Positions 7,631 through 13,293 of a stretch of DNA of 31,357 nucleotides are shown here, in pieces. This stretch comes from a virus, in IMG/VR virus record IMGVR_UViG_3300037119_006377, positions 1-31,357 of that record. One strand, 5' to 3'. Below the pieces are notes generated by a model. It worked only from the letters and a program-made list of their open reading frames with translations, was not told the origin of the DNA and searched no databases. A program made the position numbers and the translations under genes. Every line of letters begins with the position of its first letter. Position 1 is the stretch's first letter.

Positions 7631-7751
7631 TTCGCTTCTCCGTCAGCGCTTGTAGCGTGACTGCTTTCGTACCATGTCCCATGTTGCGCGCCGCGTTCGC
7701 ATTTGGAGTCATATCTCTGAAATCAGAATCACCCACGTTATGCCCAGTCAC
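7627..7751 (-). pseudogene. Small early gene apparently broken by a one-base loss
   Basis: From GTG 7751, coupled to the previous stop by GTGA, one frame reads MTGHNVGDSDFRDMTP and then continues as unlikely sequence to a stop at about 7623. The frame two bases over reads KCERGAQHGTWYESSHATS, then ADGEAK, and stops exactly at the next GTG start (7630), like every neighbouring junction. Adding one base to the AAA run at about 7702-7704 joins the two into one protein of about 43 residues. Either the gene is decayed or the sequence lacks a base. Confidence 0.5.
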
Positions 7752-7981
7752 TTCCGCTCTCCGTCAGAGCTTACCCAATGAATGCAGCCAAATTTAGCGC
7801 CTGTTACAGCCCCCCAGCCCTCATCGTCTTCTACTATAACGTTGTCTGGCTCAATATCTTTTGAATTATAATGATACCCCTTCAGCCATTTCTTGCTAAG
7901 GCAATCCCCCATAAGCCATTCGCTTCCGCGATAATCCGTCTTTGTTTTTTTCCAATACTTGCATGAGTCGCAGGTGTTCAC
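7748..7981 (-). CDS. Small Cys-motif early protein (77 aa), paralogue of the next gene
   Basis: The start is GTG 7981, overlapping the stop of the preceding gene. The N-terminus is MNTCDSCKYW, a CxxC knuckle, and the C-terminus is KFGCIHW, then SDGERK. The other cysteine-bearing gene at 7978-8241 has the same head and tail, so the two are paralogues with a diverged middle. The Cys placement suggests one zinc site formed by head and tail. Such short proteins are common in phage early regions, but their function is not known to me. Confidence 0.65.
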   Translation of the reverse strand: MNTCDSCKYWKKTKTDYRGSEWLMGDCLSKKWLKGYHYNSKDIEPDNVIVEDDEGWGAVTGAKFGCIHWVSSDGERK

Positions 7982-8241
7982 TTCCGCTCTCCGTCAGCTG
8001 CTTTCCACTGATTGCATCCGAATTCCTCGCTAACACAAAACGCCGCATAGTATCCGCTTGCATCAATGACGCCAGCTGGATCAAGTATTGATGCTTTAAT
8101 ATTTTCTTCGATAGAATTTAACTGCCTCAATAATCGGCAAACATGCAAGCGTTTGTTTTCTACAGTTTCATCTTTTGCTTCATCGAAATAGCTCAGATAA
8201 ACTAGTTCGCCGAAATGTTTGCAGGTTCCGCAAGTGTTCAC
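7978..8241 (-). CDS. Small Cys-motif early protein (87 aa), paralogue of the previous gene
   Basis: GTG 8241 starts it, within a GTGA overlap. The head MNTCGTCKHF and the tail FGCNQW, then ADGERK match the neighbour at 7748-7981, while the middle (LLRQLNSIEENIKASILD) does not. The shared ends are encoded by a 19-base repeat that also forms the gene junctions. A zinc-binding fold from the CxxC head plus the tail Cys is plausible. No function is assigned. Confidence 0.65.
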   Translation of the reverse strand: MNTCGTCKHFGELVYLSYFDEAKDETVENKRLHVCRLLRQLNSIEENIKASILDPAGVIDASGYYAAFCVSEEFGCNQWKAADGERK

Positions 8242-8381
8242 TCCAGTTCTCCGTCAGACCTCAAGTTGTCGGAAATTGATTCACGCACTTCCCGCACATC
8301 AAGCCAAACAGACCGGCCACCTGTAGTGAGAAACCCTTGCTGCAACTCCGCCCGTAACCGGATAGTCGGCGCACTTCCTAC
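8238..8381 (-). other. Open frame without a clear start, possible remnant of a small gene
   Basis: This frame reads TIRLRAELQQGFLTTGGRSV, then WLDVREVRESISDN, and ends SDGELE at the GTGA junction with the next gene. It looks protein-like, and its end carries the shared junction repeat. It is closed upstream by TAG at 8382-8384 and contains no ATG or GTG; only TTG 8345 is available. It overlaps the ORF at 8299-8436 in another frame. It may be a gene that lost its start or a frameshifted 3' half. Confidence 0.4.
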
Positions 8382-8436
8382 CTATCTCGCTTCTTAGCCA
8401 TTGATCGAAATATACGTAACGCATTGTCATTGTCAT
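8299..8436 (-). CDS. Small ORF (45 aa), uncertain
   Basis: It begins MTMTMRYVYF in an ATGA overlap with the coiled-coil gene at 8433; three in-frame ATGs at 8436, 8430 and 8424 follow AAAGGGGA. It reads DQWLRSEIGRKC and stops inside the next frame. The start signals are good. The rest lacks recognisable features, and the overlapping frame at 8238-8381 looks equally coding. One of the two, or a fusion of both through a frameshift, is probably the real gene. Confidence 0.45.
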   Translation of the reverse strand: MTMTMRYVYFDQWLRSEIGRKCADYPVTGGVAARVSHYRWPVCLA

Positions 8437-8630
8437 TCCCCTTTGGCTTTAGCTGCGATTTTCATTTCGCGCACAATCGTTGTCAGAGCCGCCACTTGCT
8501 GCTCAAGATGATGGATTCTATCTTCGCTGCTACGCATTCGCGGCGCTACCTGCATGTTGTACAAATCAACCGACGCACGATCTCTATTTTGCAATGATCC
8601 AGGCGTTGGTCCAAGGAGCCAATCAAACAT
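8433..8630 (-). CDS. Small coiled-coil early protein (65 aa)
   Basis: ATG 8630 is preceded by AGGAGA at 6 bases. After a short N-terminus (MFDWLLGPTPGSL) the chain forms a heptad-like helix (residues about 35-60, RIHHLEQQVAALTTIVREMK), suggesting a dimer. There is no TM segment. It overlaps its downstream neighbour by ATGA. Function is unknown. Confidence 0.6.
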   Translation of the reverse strand: MFDWLLGPTPGSLQNRDRASVDLYNMQVAPRMRSSEDRIHHLEQQVAALTTIVREMKIAAKAKGE

Positions 8631-8631
8631 G

Positions 8632-9006
8632 TCATTCTCCTGCTGCTTTAGTAGATGGCATATCGCAAGTCAAAACATCACTCACGCCAGTCTCCGGATT
8701 TATGGGGTTTGATTGACTTTCGATTATGTCCTTTAGCTGCCCGGTAAAGTAGCTGCGTTTCGCCAAAGCTTCTGGCGTAGTCTGTTCCGGGTCCCATTGG
8801 CCCTCAAGACCGTAGCAGGAACAATGTCCGCCGCTGACTTCGTATAGGGTGCCATCTTTCCTATATAGGACGAACGCATTTCCCTCGTAGTCAGCATACG
8901 TGTACTCTGCAAAGAGAACTTCAGCACCGTCGAGCGCATCCTTTGGAGCGTCGAACTCGCTAATGATGTCTTCGTTGTTCGTGAAGCCGTCGAGATAAAC
9001 ATTCAT
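8632..9006 (-). CDS. Conserved phage early protein (124 aa), unknown function
   Basis: It starts at ATG 9006 (MNVYLDGFTNNEDII). The centre, FVLYRKDGTLYEVSGGHCSC followed by YGLEGQWDPE, matches a pattern I remember from small hypothetical proteins in many phages of Gram-negatives: an acidic beta-type protein with a CxC motif. It is acidic overall. It is the first gene after the palindrome at 9034-9050, so it may start a sub-operon. No biochemical role is known to me. Confidence 0.7.
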   Translation of the reverse strand: MNVYLDGFTNNEDIISEFDAPKDALDGAEVLFAEYTYADYEGNAFVLYRKDGTLYEVSGGHCSCYGLEGQWDPEQTTPEALAKRSYFTGQLKDIIESQSNPINPETGVSDVLTCDMPSTKAAGE

Positions 9007-9033
9007 TTTTGCACCACTTCGGATTTTAACTGT

Positions 9034-9050
9034 TGTCGATTAAATCGACA
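9034..9050. promoter_or_regulatory. 17-base perfect palindrome, operator candidate
   Basis: TGTCGATTAAATCGACA is perfectly symmetric around base 9042. It sits in the only intergenic gap of about 50 bases in this part of the early cluster. On the minus strand a TAAAAT box (9028-9023) lies just downstream, so the palindrome would overlap the spacer or -35 of an internal leftward promoter. The -35 hexamer is poor. It is more like a repressor site than a terminator, since no T-run follows. Confidence 0.5.
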
Positions 9051-9056
9051 CATCCG

Positions 9057-9350
9057 TCACGCCGATCGCCTAGAACTTGAATCTCTCAAAACATCTTCCT
9101 CAGTTCGCCAAACAAGCACCTTTCCGCCGCGCGCTTTCACATCTGCGTGGAAGATAACCTGCTTCCCAGTAAACTCGTCAGCATGGCCTTCGCAGTCTGG
9201 ATTCTTTATTTCCAAAACGTACCAAACACCACGGCGCAGAGCTAGCCAGTCGGCTGGATCATTCATTTGCCAGAAGGTCCATCCGAGTCTTTTCGCCAGT
9301 TCGATGAGCGGCTCTTCGTTGTTGTCTCGTCTGTTGGCATGCTTTGGCAT
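9057..9350 (-). CDS. PD-(D/E)XK-like nuclease (97 aa)
   Basis: ATG 9350 has a strong ribosome site (AAGGAGCTGCA). The sequence runs RRDNNEEPLIELAKRLGW, then DPADWLALRRG, VWYVLEIKNP, and later ADEFTGKQVIFH. A conserved Glu near the N-terminus (E12/E13), Asp in PADW, the E-x-K of LEIK and the T-x-x-Q helix are the pattern of small VRR-NUC or Holliday-resolvase-like PD-(D/E)XK enzymes. It probably cleaves branched DNA during replication or recombination alongside the Sak4-like ATPase. The call rests on motif pattern only. Confidence 0.65.
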   Translation of the reverse strand: MPKHANRRDNNEEPLIELAKRLGWTFWQMNDPADWLALRRGVWYVLEIKNPDCEGHADEFTGKQVIFHADVKARGGKVLVWRTEEDVLRDSSSRRSA

Positions 9351-9448
9351 TGCAGCTCCTTAAATTTTGAGTAGTCAATATCGCCTCCCATCTTCTTCTG
9401 TTTTACGCGGAAGTGGCGCGCACGCTTGCTAAAGTAGCTTTTGCTCAT
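9263..9448 (-). CDS. Doubtful basic ORF (61 aa)
   Basis: ATG 9448 begins MSKSYFSKRARHFRVKQKKM. It fills the 109-base gap between the zinc peptide gene and the nuclease gene, but overlaps the nuclease by 88 bases and has no clear ribosome site. The last third is low-complexity Ser/Lys/Arg sequence read out of frame with the nuclease. The first 33 codons could be a real basic peptide. Confidence 0.35.
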   Translation of the reverse strand: MSKSYFSKRARHFRVKQKKMGGDIDYSKFKELQCQSMPTDETTTKSRSSNWRKDSDGPSGK

Positions 9449-9458
9449 GATGTGTGAA

Positions 9459-9575
9459 TCATGCCTTGAGGACAAGCGTTCGGCAACCGTTGCAGAAAAA
9501 TCTTCTCACACCACCGCTGCTGCCGCAGTAGAGCATATGGCCGCATCGGTACGGACAGAGCACGGTAATCTTCAT
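9459..9575 (-). CDS. 38-residue zinc-ribbon peptide, Com-like
   Basis: It starts in an ATGA overlap (9572-9575) with the preceding gene. The peptide is almost only a zinc ribbon: CPYRCGHMLYC, then FFCNGCRTLVL, giving C-x3-C and C-x2-C knuckles about 17 residues apart. This resembles Com of phage Mu, an RNA-binding zinc peptide that activates translation of a DNA-modification gene. The phage also carries a DNA methyltransferase, but it is not adjacent, so a Com-like role is inference. Confidence 0.65.
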   Translation of the reverse strand: MKITVLCPYRCGHMLYCGSSGGVRRFFCNGCRTLVLKA

Positions 9576-9787
9576 AACAACTCAAGCGCTTTGTTATAAC
9601 AGAAATGGACCGCATCACGCTCATCTCTAGCATTTAACGGAACACAGCAAGCGTCATATATCTCATGCAATGCCTTCTCCAACTCACATATGCGCGCATC
9701 GCGACTGGCGATCTCTGCATCGAAATCGTCAGCAAAATAATAGTCGCCGTCTGCGTCAGCTGACATTTGTGGTGAGTACTTATTCAT
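9572..9787 (-). CDS. Hypothetical acidic early protein (71 aa)
   Basis: ATG 9787 is preferred (GGCAGGTTACAGAC upstream); GTG 9805 directly after the previous stop is the alternative. The N-terminal half is acidic and aromatic (ADGDYYFADDFDAEIA), followed by a helix with heptads (RICELEKALHEIYDACC). No family is recognised. It couples to the zinc peptide gene by ATGA. Confidence 0.6.
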   Translation of the reverse strand: MNKYSPQMSADADGDYYFADDFDAEIASRDARICELEKALHEIYDACCVPLNARDERDAVHFCYNKALELL

Positions 9788-9805
9788 GTCTGTAACCTGC
9801 CACAC

Positions 9806-10147
9806 TCATTTAAATTCACAGAAGTCCAAGGATGGATCAAACCAGTCGTCCTTGACGATGTGGCCAACAGCTTTAATGAGCCCGTTTTCGACACGCACTC
9901 TAATAGTCTTTCCTTTCAATCGGTCCCAGTCTTCTACGCCAGCTATTTCGCAAACTCGATAAATGAAATGTCCTGCCGGGCTTTTGAGAGAGTGGTTGCT
10001 GAATTTCTTTGGCAGATAAAGCGTATAGCCGCCGAACGCTTGGCCAGTGCCGCCATAATCAAGCTTGAGCCATGCGTCGAGAAAAGCACGATCTGCAAAA
10101 GACAGGTGCGCCGACTCAATCACGGCATTTTTTATTTCTATTGGCAT
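9806..10147 (-). CDS. Conserved phage protein (113 aa), unknown function
   Basis: ATG 10147 follows AGGGAAAGCC. The pattern LDYGGTGQAFGGYTLYLP, then FIYRVCEIAGVEDWDRLKGK, then HIVKDDWFDP recurs, as far as I remember, in hypothetical proteins of many phages and prophages, always about 110 residues long. It is therefore likely a genuine conserved early gene. No catalytic residues stand out. Its role is not known to me. Confidence 0.72.
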   Translation of the reverse strand: MPIEIKNAVIESAHLSFADRAFLDAWLKLDYGGTGQAFGGYTLYLPKKFSNHSLKSPAGHFIYRVCEIAGVEDWDRLKGKTIRVRVENGLIKAVGHIVKDDWFDPSLDFCEFK

Positions 10148-10156
10148 GGCTTTCCC

Positions 10157-10621
10157 TCACGACTTCCGCCCCTCGTTATCAACTGACGTGGGACACAGGC
10201 TCGCCTCATCGGTGTGCAAGTGCTTGCTGTAAGATTGGCCGCAGTTTTGGCATACATGTCGATCGACGGATCCGCGCCAGAAGTGTCCTTTGGGGACTGA
10301 GTGCGCCTCAACCGGCGCGGTCTTCTCTTGATAAACTGCGGTAGCGAGAAGTTTCTCCGCAGCTCCCAGCACGAGTTCTATGCCTTCGTCGGAAGGCGAA
10401 AATTCATTGTCGCGAATAGCTTGGTATATCTGTTCACGGAAATTTTTGTCAAAACGCCACCCAAGCGCCGCGTATTCTTTAGTCGCACGAGGGAATTGCA
10501 AACCTTTGGTCTCAAGAGAAGTGCACGACATGGCGCTACTCAGCTCAATCAATTGCTTGCGATGTTCATGGCAGAGAGGGCGGTCATTCTGGTACATATT
10601 ATATTTGGTTAGGTCACTCAT
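10157..10621 (-). CDS. Hypothetical early protein with C-terminal Cys cluster (154 aa)
   Basis: ATG 10621 overlaps the preceding gene (ATGA region at 10618). The N-terminus resembles a short hook (MSDLTKYNMYQNDRPLCHEH), the middle is helical, and the C-terminus has RHVCQNCGQSYSKHLH followed by SLCPT. This His/Cys set could bind zinc. The first residues (MSDL) echo the MSD starts of three genes upstream. Function is unknown. Confidence 0.6.
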   Translation of the reverse strand: MSDLTKYNMYQNDRPLCHEHRKQLIELSSAMSCTSLETKGLQFPRATKEYAALGWRFDKNFREQIYQAIRDNEFSPSDEGIELVLGAAEKLLATAVYQEKTAPVEAHSVPKGHFWRGSVDRHVCQNCGQSYSKHLHTDEASLCPTSVDNEGRKS

Positions 10622-10848
10622 TGTGACTCCTTCAGATCTTTGTAAGCGCGCATCATTGCCACGATGTCTCCGGACGCCATTGCCTTTGCCGCGTTATCCA
10701 GTGAAGCACGCAACATCAATAGACCCCAGGCGCCAGATGGGCCGATTGACCGGTAGGCAGGTATCAGCTCATCGCGAACGCGCGCCATCTCAAGAGGCAA
10801 TGCGTCGCCTAGAGTCATCATCTCTTTGGTTATGGTGTCTGATGTCAT
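10618..10848 (-). CDS. Hypothetical helical early protein (76 aa)
   Basis: ATG 10848 lies in an ATGA overlap with the preceding gene. The chain reads as amphipathic helices around a Gly/Pro turn (VRDELIPAYRSIGPSGAWGL, then LRASLDNAAKAMASGD). This looks like short early proteins found in several phages, but I cannot name a family. The coupling at both ends supports expression. Confidence 0.62.
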   Translation of the reverse strand: MTSDTITKEMMTLGDALPLEMARVRDELIPAYRSIGPSGAWGLLMLRASLDNAAKAMASGDIVAMMRAYKDLKESQ

Positions 10849-11054
10849 TCAAAAAACTCCTTCAGCAATTCCCTAGCGAGACTCGCTCGACCATCAGCGC
10901 TTCCGCCATAATATGCATCGTCGTAATTACCTCCGCTAAAATCACATGGATTGAAATCCCTAGAATCTATCCAGCACTCGTGTTGCGCTACTTCTTTTTC
11001 AAGGCGCTCTTTTAATAGACTGATCTTCTTCTCAGTAGTGAGGTCGTCGCTCAT
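10845..11054 (-). CDS. Hypothetical acidic early protein (69 aa)
   Basis: ATG 11054 is chosen because it overlaps the stop of the preceding membrane-protein gene (ATGA) and matches the duplicated GCGCCATGAGCGACGAC start module; an in-frame ATG at 11069 lies inside that gene. The N-terminus is a charged helix (TEKKISLLKERLEKEVAQHE), followed by an acidic Gly/Tyr loop (GGNYDDAYYGGSADG) and a short helix. No family is recognised. Confidence 0.6.
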   Translation of the reverse strand: MSDDLTTEKKISLLKERLEKEVAQHECWIDSRDFNPCDFSGGNYDDAYYGGSADGRASLARELLKEFFE

Positions 11055-11221
11055 GGCGCATTCACACATGTTAAATCATATGCACTGTCTAGCATGATAA
11101 GAAAACATAGAACCCACAGCACCACGACAACAGCATAGAACCTCGGTCCGCTAAAGCAATCAAACCGGCTCCTTCTACATGCATTGCAATATTTGCAATT
11201 GTTATTTGAGTCGTCGCTCAT
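11051..11221 (-). CDS. Small membrane protein with Cys cluster (56 aa)
   Basis: This ORF fills what would otherwise be a 150-base gap and is coupled to both neighbours by ATGA (11221 and 11054). After MSDDSNNN comes a Cys cluster (CKYCNAC, then a fourth Cys at FDCF), then one transmembrane segment (about residues 29-44, YAVVVVLWVLCFLIML) and a short tail. The layout suggests an inner-membrane peptide with an N-terminal metal site. Such peptides in early regions often target host membrane proteins, but that is inference. Confidence 0.6.
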   Translation of the reverse strand: MSDDSNNNCKYCNACRRSRFDCFSGPRFYAVVVVLWVLCFLIMLDSAYDLTCVNAP

Positions 11222-11502
11222 GGCGCCTCACCAGAAATTACTTGGATCGCAAAAGCTAGCGCAGCGGCTTCCTGGCGATACCTCATCCATTCGTTTTCAT
11301 TGCTCATACTGAACCCGCCAGGAGTGCGCTCGCCGTTATACGTTTTGTCGTACCAGTCTTTCTCCTGGCCGTTGTAGAACTCAAAAAGACGCTTTAACCA
11401 GCGAACGGCGCCAGCTATGTCTTGCGTTACGTCCTCTCCAGAGCCAAGCTTGAATGTAAGACGTGCTGGAATCTTCTCCGCATGAATGCTTTCGTCGCTC
11501 AT
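11054..11502 (-). repeat. Repeated start-codon module ATGAGCGACGA (three genes)
   Basis: Three consecutive genes begin with the same bases on the minus strand: ATGAGCGACGA at 11502, 11221 and 11054. For the last two the identity extends upstream to GCGCCATGAGCGACGAC (17 bases). All encode MSD(D/E). The repeat covers stop, start and first codons, suggesting duplication or recombination at gene borders. Confidence 0.75.
11218..11502 (-). CDS. Hypothetical early protein (94 aa)
   Basis: ATG 11502 starts MSDESIHAEKIPARLTFKLG. The chain contains QDIAGAVRWLKRLFEFYNGQ and ends in a helix (MRYRQEAAALAFAIQVISG). Its stop overlaps the next start by ATGA. The ribosome site is weak, so it may depend on coupling with an upstream ORF. 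No family is recognised. Confidence 0.6.
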   Translation of the reverse strand: MSDESIHAEKIPARLTFKLGSGEDVTQDIAGAVRWLKRLFEFYNGQEKDWYDKTYNGERTPGGFSMSNENEWMRYRQEAAALAFAIQVISGEAP

Positions 11503-11638
11503 GATCAGCCCAGCCCAGCCCTGATATTTTCTTTGGACGCCTAGGGGTTCGCGATTTCACGTACGATCGCAGCCTCATAGCATAGCGGTCGAGCCGCTTG
11601 GCCAGCGCGAGTAAACGTTTTCTGTTAGCTAGAGTCAT
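11381..11638 (-). CDS. Doubtful basic ORF (85 aa)
   Basis: ATG 11638 follows the ATPase stop by about 10 bases and begins MTLANRKRLLALAKRLDRYA, a strongly basic helix. It fills the 146-base gap between the ATPase gene and the gene starting at 11502. It then overlaps that gene by 120 bases with Ser/Arg-rich sequence of unnatural look. A shorter functional product, or simple read-through, cannot be excluded. Confidence 0.38.
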   Translation of the reverse strand: MTLANRKRLLALAKRLDRYAMRLRSYVKSRTPRRPKKISGLGWADHERRKHSCGEDSSTSYIQAWLWRGRNARHSWRRSLVKASF

Positions 11639-11648
11639 TACGGTAATC

Positions 11649-12653
11649 TCATATTGTAGCTTTTGAATCTTTAGGAATCTCAACTTCTCGCGATTGATAG
11701 GCTTCACGTAACTCAGCAACATCAGCTGTGAGCATCTTCGCCTTCACTTGCGGAGTAATGCTGTTGCCTATCTCCTTGAGCGCATCCGTTGTTTCAGCGA
11801 GAGCTATCTTAGCCTTCAGCTGAGTCAGGAGTTTCTGAGATTCAGTGATGCGAGCCTTCTCATCATCAGCGATACGTTCAGCGTCAGCAGACGCAGTCTC
11901 ATCATTGGTGGCAATCTGAGCCTGCGTGTCGCCGAGCAAGCCGAGTAGGGGCTTTACAAGCGTATCGAACGTTGGATTAGCAAACGACCGGCCAGCAAGA
12001 ACGCCTGTTCTGTCTTTCTCTGCATAGGCGATAATCGTTGCGATTTCATTGGTCTTGCGAGGCTTCAGTGCTTCCATACGGATCAAGATATGTGGCTCGT
12101 ATGCCGTCTCACCCTCTGCTTTCATCTTTAGTCCAACGGCCTTGAGTTCTTCGGTTTCCTCGTCTGTCGAATACTCCGTTCCTTGGCGACCACAGATCAC
12201 AACGTGCATGGGAGATGACAGCAGAATGGCCATCAGCTCTTTGTACGGACGCTTGATCTTCCCCCATGCGTGCATCGGGATCGTGCCGGCTCTTGTCTGA
12301 TTGCCGCCATAGGCAGCTATCGCTGCCTCCCATAGATGAGTAACAGAATCAAGAATGATAACCCCATATTCTGATGGATTCAACGCCTTCACGCTGGACA
12401 GAACCTCTGTCAGGGATCGCGTGTATAGCGCGTCAAAGTCGAATGCCTCTGGATGCACCGAGCGACTAGGAACAGCCTTGCAATAAAAGTCTGTGCCGCG
12501 TTCTGTATCGACGTACGCCACGCGCTTGCCAGTGATACTCGCCAATCCTTCTGCCAGCAGCAGTGATGTGAATGTCTTACCGCTACCTGGCGGTCCATAC
12601 ATTCCGATTTTCAACGCAGCTTGTTGTGCCTTTGCCTTTCTGAAACCAGCCAT
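11649..12653 (-). CDS. RecA-like ATPase, AAA_24 / Sak4-like recombination protein
   Basis: ATG 12653 is preferred over GTG 12662 because AGAGGTGA lies 7 bases before it. The 334-residue protein has Walker A GPPGSGKT (residues 20-27) and Walker B YGVIILDS (about 97-103), and an R-x-G-type strand VVICGRQG. This is the compact RecA-core NTPase set annotated AAA_24 or Sak4 in phages. Sak4-type proteins bind ssDNA and promote annealing with an SSB. The C-terminal 90 residues are a helical, charged extension (LTQLKAKIALAETTDALKEI). It fits a replication/recombination role with the nearby nuclease. Confidence 0.78.
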   Translation of the reverse strand: MAGFRKAKAQQAALKIGMYGPPGSGKTFTSLLLAEGLASITGKRVAYVDTERGTDFYCKAVPSRSVHPEAFDFDALYTRSLTEVLSSVKALNPSEYGVIILDSVTHLWEAAIAAYGGNQTRAGTIPMHAWGKIKRPYKELMAILLSSPMHVVICGRQGTEYSTDEETEELKAVGLKMKAEGETAYEPHILIRMEALKPRKTNEIATIIAYAEKDRTGVLAGRSFANPTFDTLVKPLLGLLGDTQAQIATNDETASADAERIADDEKARITESQKLLTQLKAKIALAETTDALKEIGNSITPQVKAKMLTADVAELREAYQSREVEIPKDSKATI

Positions 12654-12673
12654 AGCAATCACCTCTGTTTTAG

Positions 12674-12934
12674 CTAGCTGTTCCGGGTGCCGCCCGGATC
12701 GGTTTGTAAACCAAGAATACTTATCTCGCTCGAATTAAAAACCTTCAACTTCTCTTCCAGCTGCGTGTTGCCAATCCGCATACACGTCGGCTTGTCGTAA
12801 AACTTGATGTCTATCGGCTCAGATGTGTTATCGATTACCAGATAAGCCTCATTCTTTGCCGGCGCCTCAATCAACGCCGGCAGCCGCACCGTTCTAACTT
12901 GCGTGCGAAGATGCTTTCTAACGCTCGCCGTCAT
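12674..12934 (-). CDS. Hypothetical early protein (86 aa)
   Basis: ATG 12934 overlaps the 34-residue membrane ORF by 17 bases. The sequence is beta-like and basic at the start (VRKHLRTQVRTVRLPALIEA), with IDNTSEPIDIKFYDKPTCMR in the middle. It lies directly upstream of the ATPase gene and could be its partner, for example a small ssDNA-binding protein, but no OB-fold signature is visible. Function is unknown. Confidence 0.6.
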   Translation of the reverse strand: MTASVRKHLRTQVRTVRLPALIEAPAKNEAYLVIDNTSEPIDIKFYDKPTCMRIGNTQLEEKLKVFNSSEISILGLQTDPGGTRNS

Positions 12935-13022
12935 CCTTGTATTGCTCTCGAACCCATAGAGAAAAAATCAGCGCGAAGAAAGCTAGCACGCACATTCCAT
13001 AGATAACAAAAAAGCAACTCAT
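12918..13022 (-). CDS. 34-residue single-pass membrane peptide
   Basis: It starts in an ATGA overlap with the upstream gene (13019-13022) and its end overlaps the next gene by 17 bases. The peptide is mostly one transmembrane helix (MSCFFVIYGMCVLAFFALIF) followed by SLWVREQYKDDGER, with a charged cytoplasmic-type tail. It is too short for many gene finders. Coupling on both sides and the clean hydrophobic profile support it. Function is unknown. Confidence 0.55.
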   Translation of the reverse strand: MSCFFVIYGMCVLAFFALIFSLWVREQYKDDGER

Positions 13023-13291
13023 TGTCGCACCAGTATGCGCGCGCGGTCGAGAAATTTTTTCTCGAAACGAGTCAACAAGCCTGATCTCATATCTCCTTCT
13101 ATCTGCTCAAGTTCGTGTAATGCTTGATAGACAAGCTCCACCATCTTGACCTCGCGATCAAGATCGGCTGCGGCTTGTCCAATCGCCCGGCTGATGATGT
13201 CTACGTTGGCATGACTCTGGTCACTTTCATGGTTCATGATTTGCATCTCGTTGAGGAATGGAATTTGATCAGTCAAGTTGCAAAGGCACAT
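13019..13291 (-). CDS. Hypothetical helical early protein (90 aa)
   Basis: ATG 13291 follows AAGGAATAGCC, a good ribosome site; an in-frame internal ATG (MNHESDQ) is possible. The chain is almost all helix (AIGQAAADLDREVKMVELVY, QALHELEQIEGDMRSGL) and ends RFEKKFLDRARILVRQ. A short all-helical phage protein like this may dimerise or bind a host factor. No family is recognised. Confidence 0.6.
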   Translation of the reverse strand: MCLCNLTDQIPFLNEMQIMNHESDQSHANVDIISRAIGQAAADLDREVKMVELVYQALHELEQIEGDMRSGLLTRFEKKFLDRARILVRQ

Positions 13292-13293
13292 GG

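Larger units (their letters stand above)
7628..8257 (-). repeat. Four dispersed copies of a 19-base repeat at gene junctions
   Basis: On the plus strand, CACTTCCGCTCTCCGTCAG occurs exactly at 7749-7767 and 7979-7997. Diverged copies lie at 7628-7646 (CACTTCGCTTCTCCGTCAG) and 8239-8257 (CACTCCAGTTCTCCGTCAG). On the coding strand each copy holds the last codons of one gene (DGE plus two residues and stop), its purine-rich ribosome site and the GTG start of the next gene. Confidence 0.8.

Noticed and set aside
7104-7655. 183-residue plus-strand ORF
   Set aside because: It lies opposite the coupled minus-strand genes, has no ribosome site, and its translation looks random (Ser/Pro-rich). It is probably a shadow.
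10380-11015. 211-residue plus-strand ORF
   Set aside because: It is antisense to three coupled early genes and has no recognisable domain.
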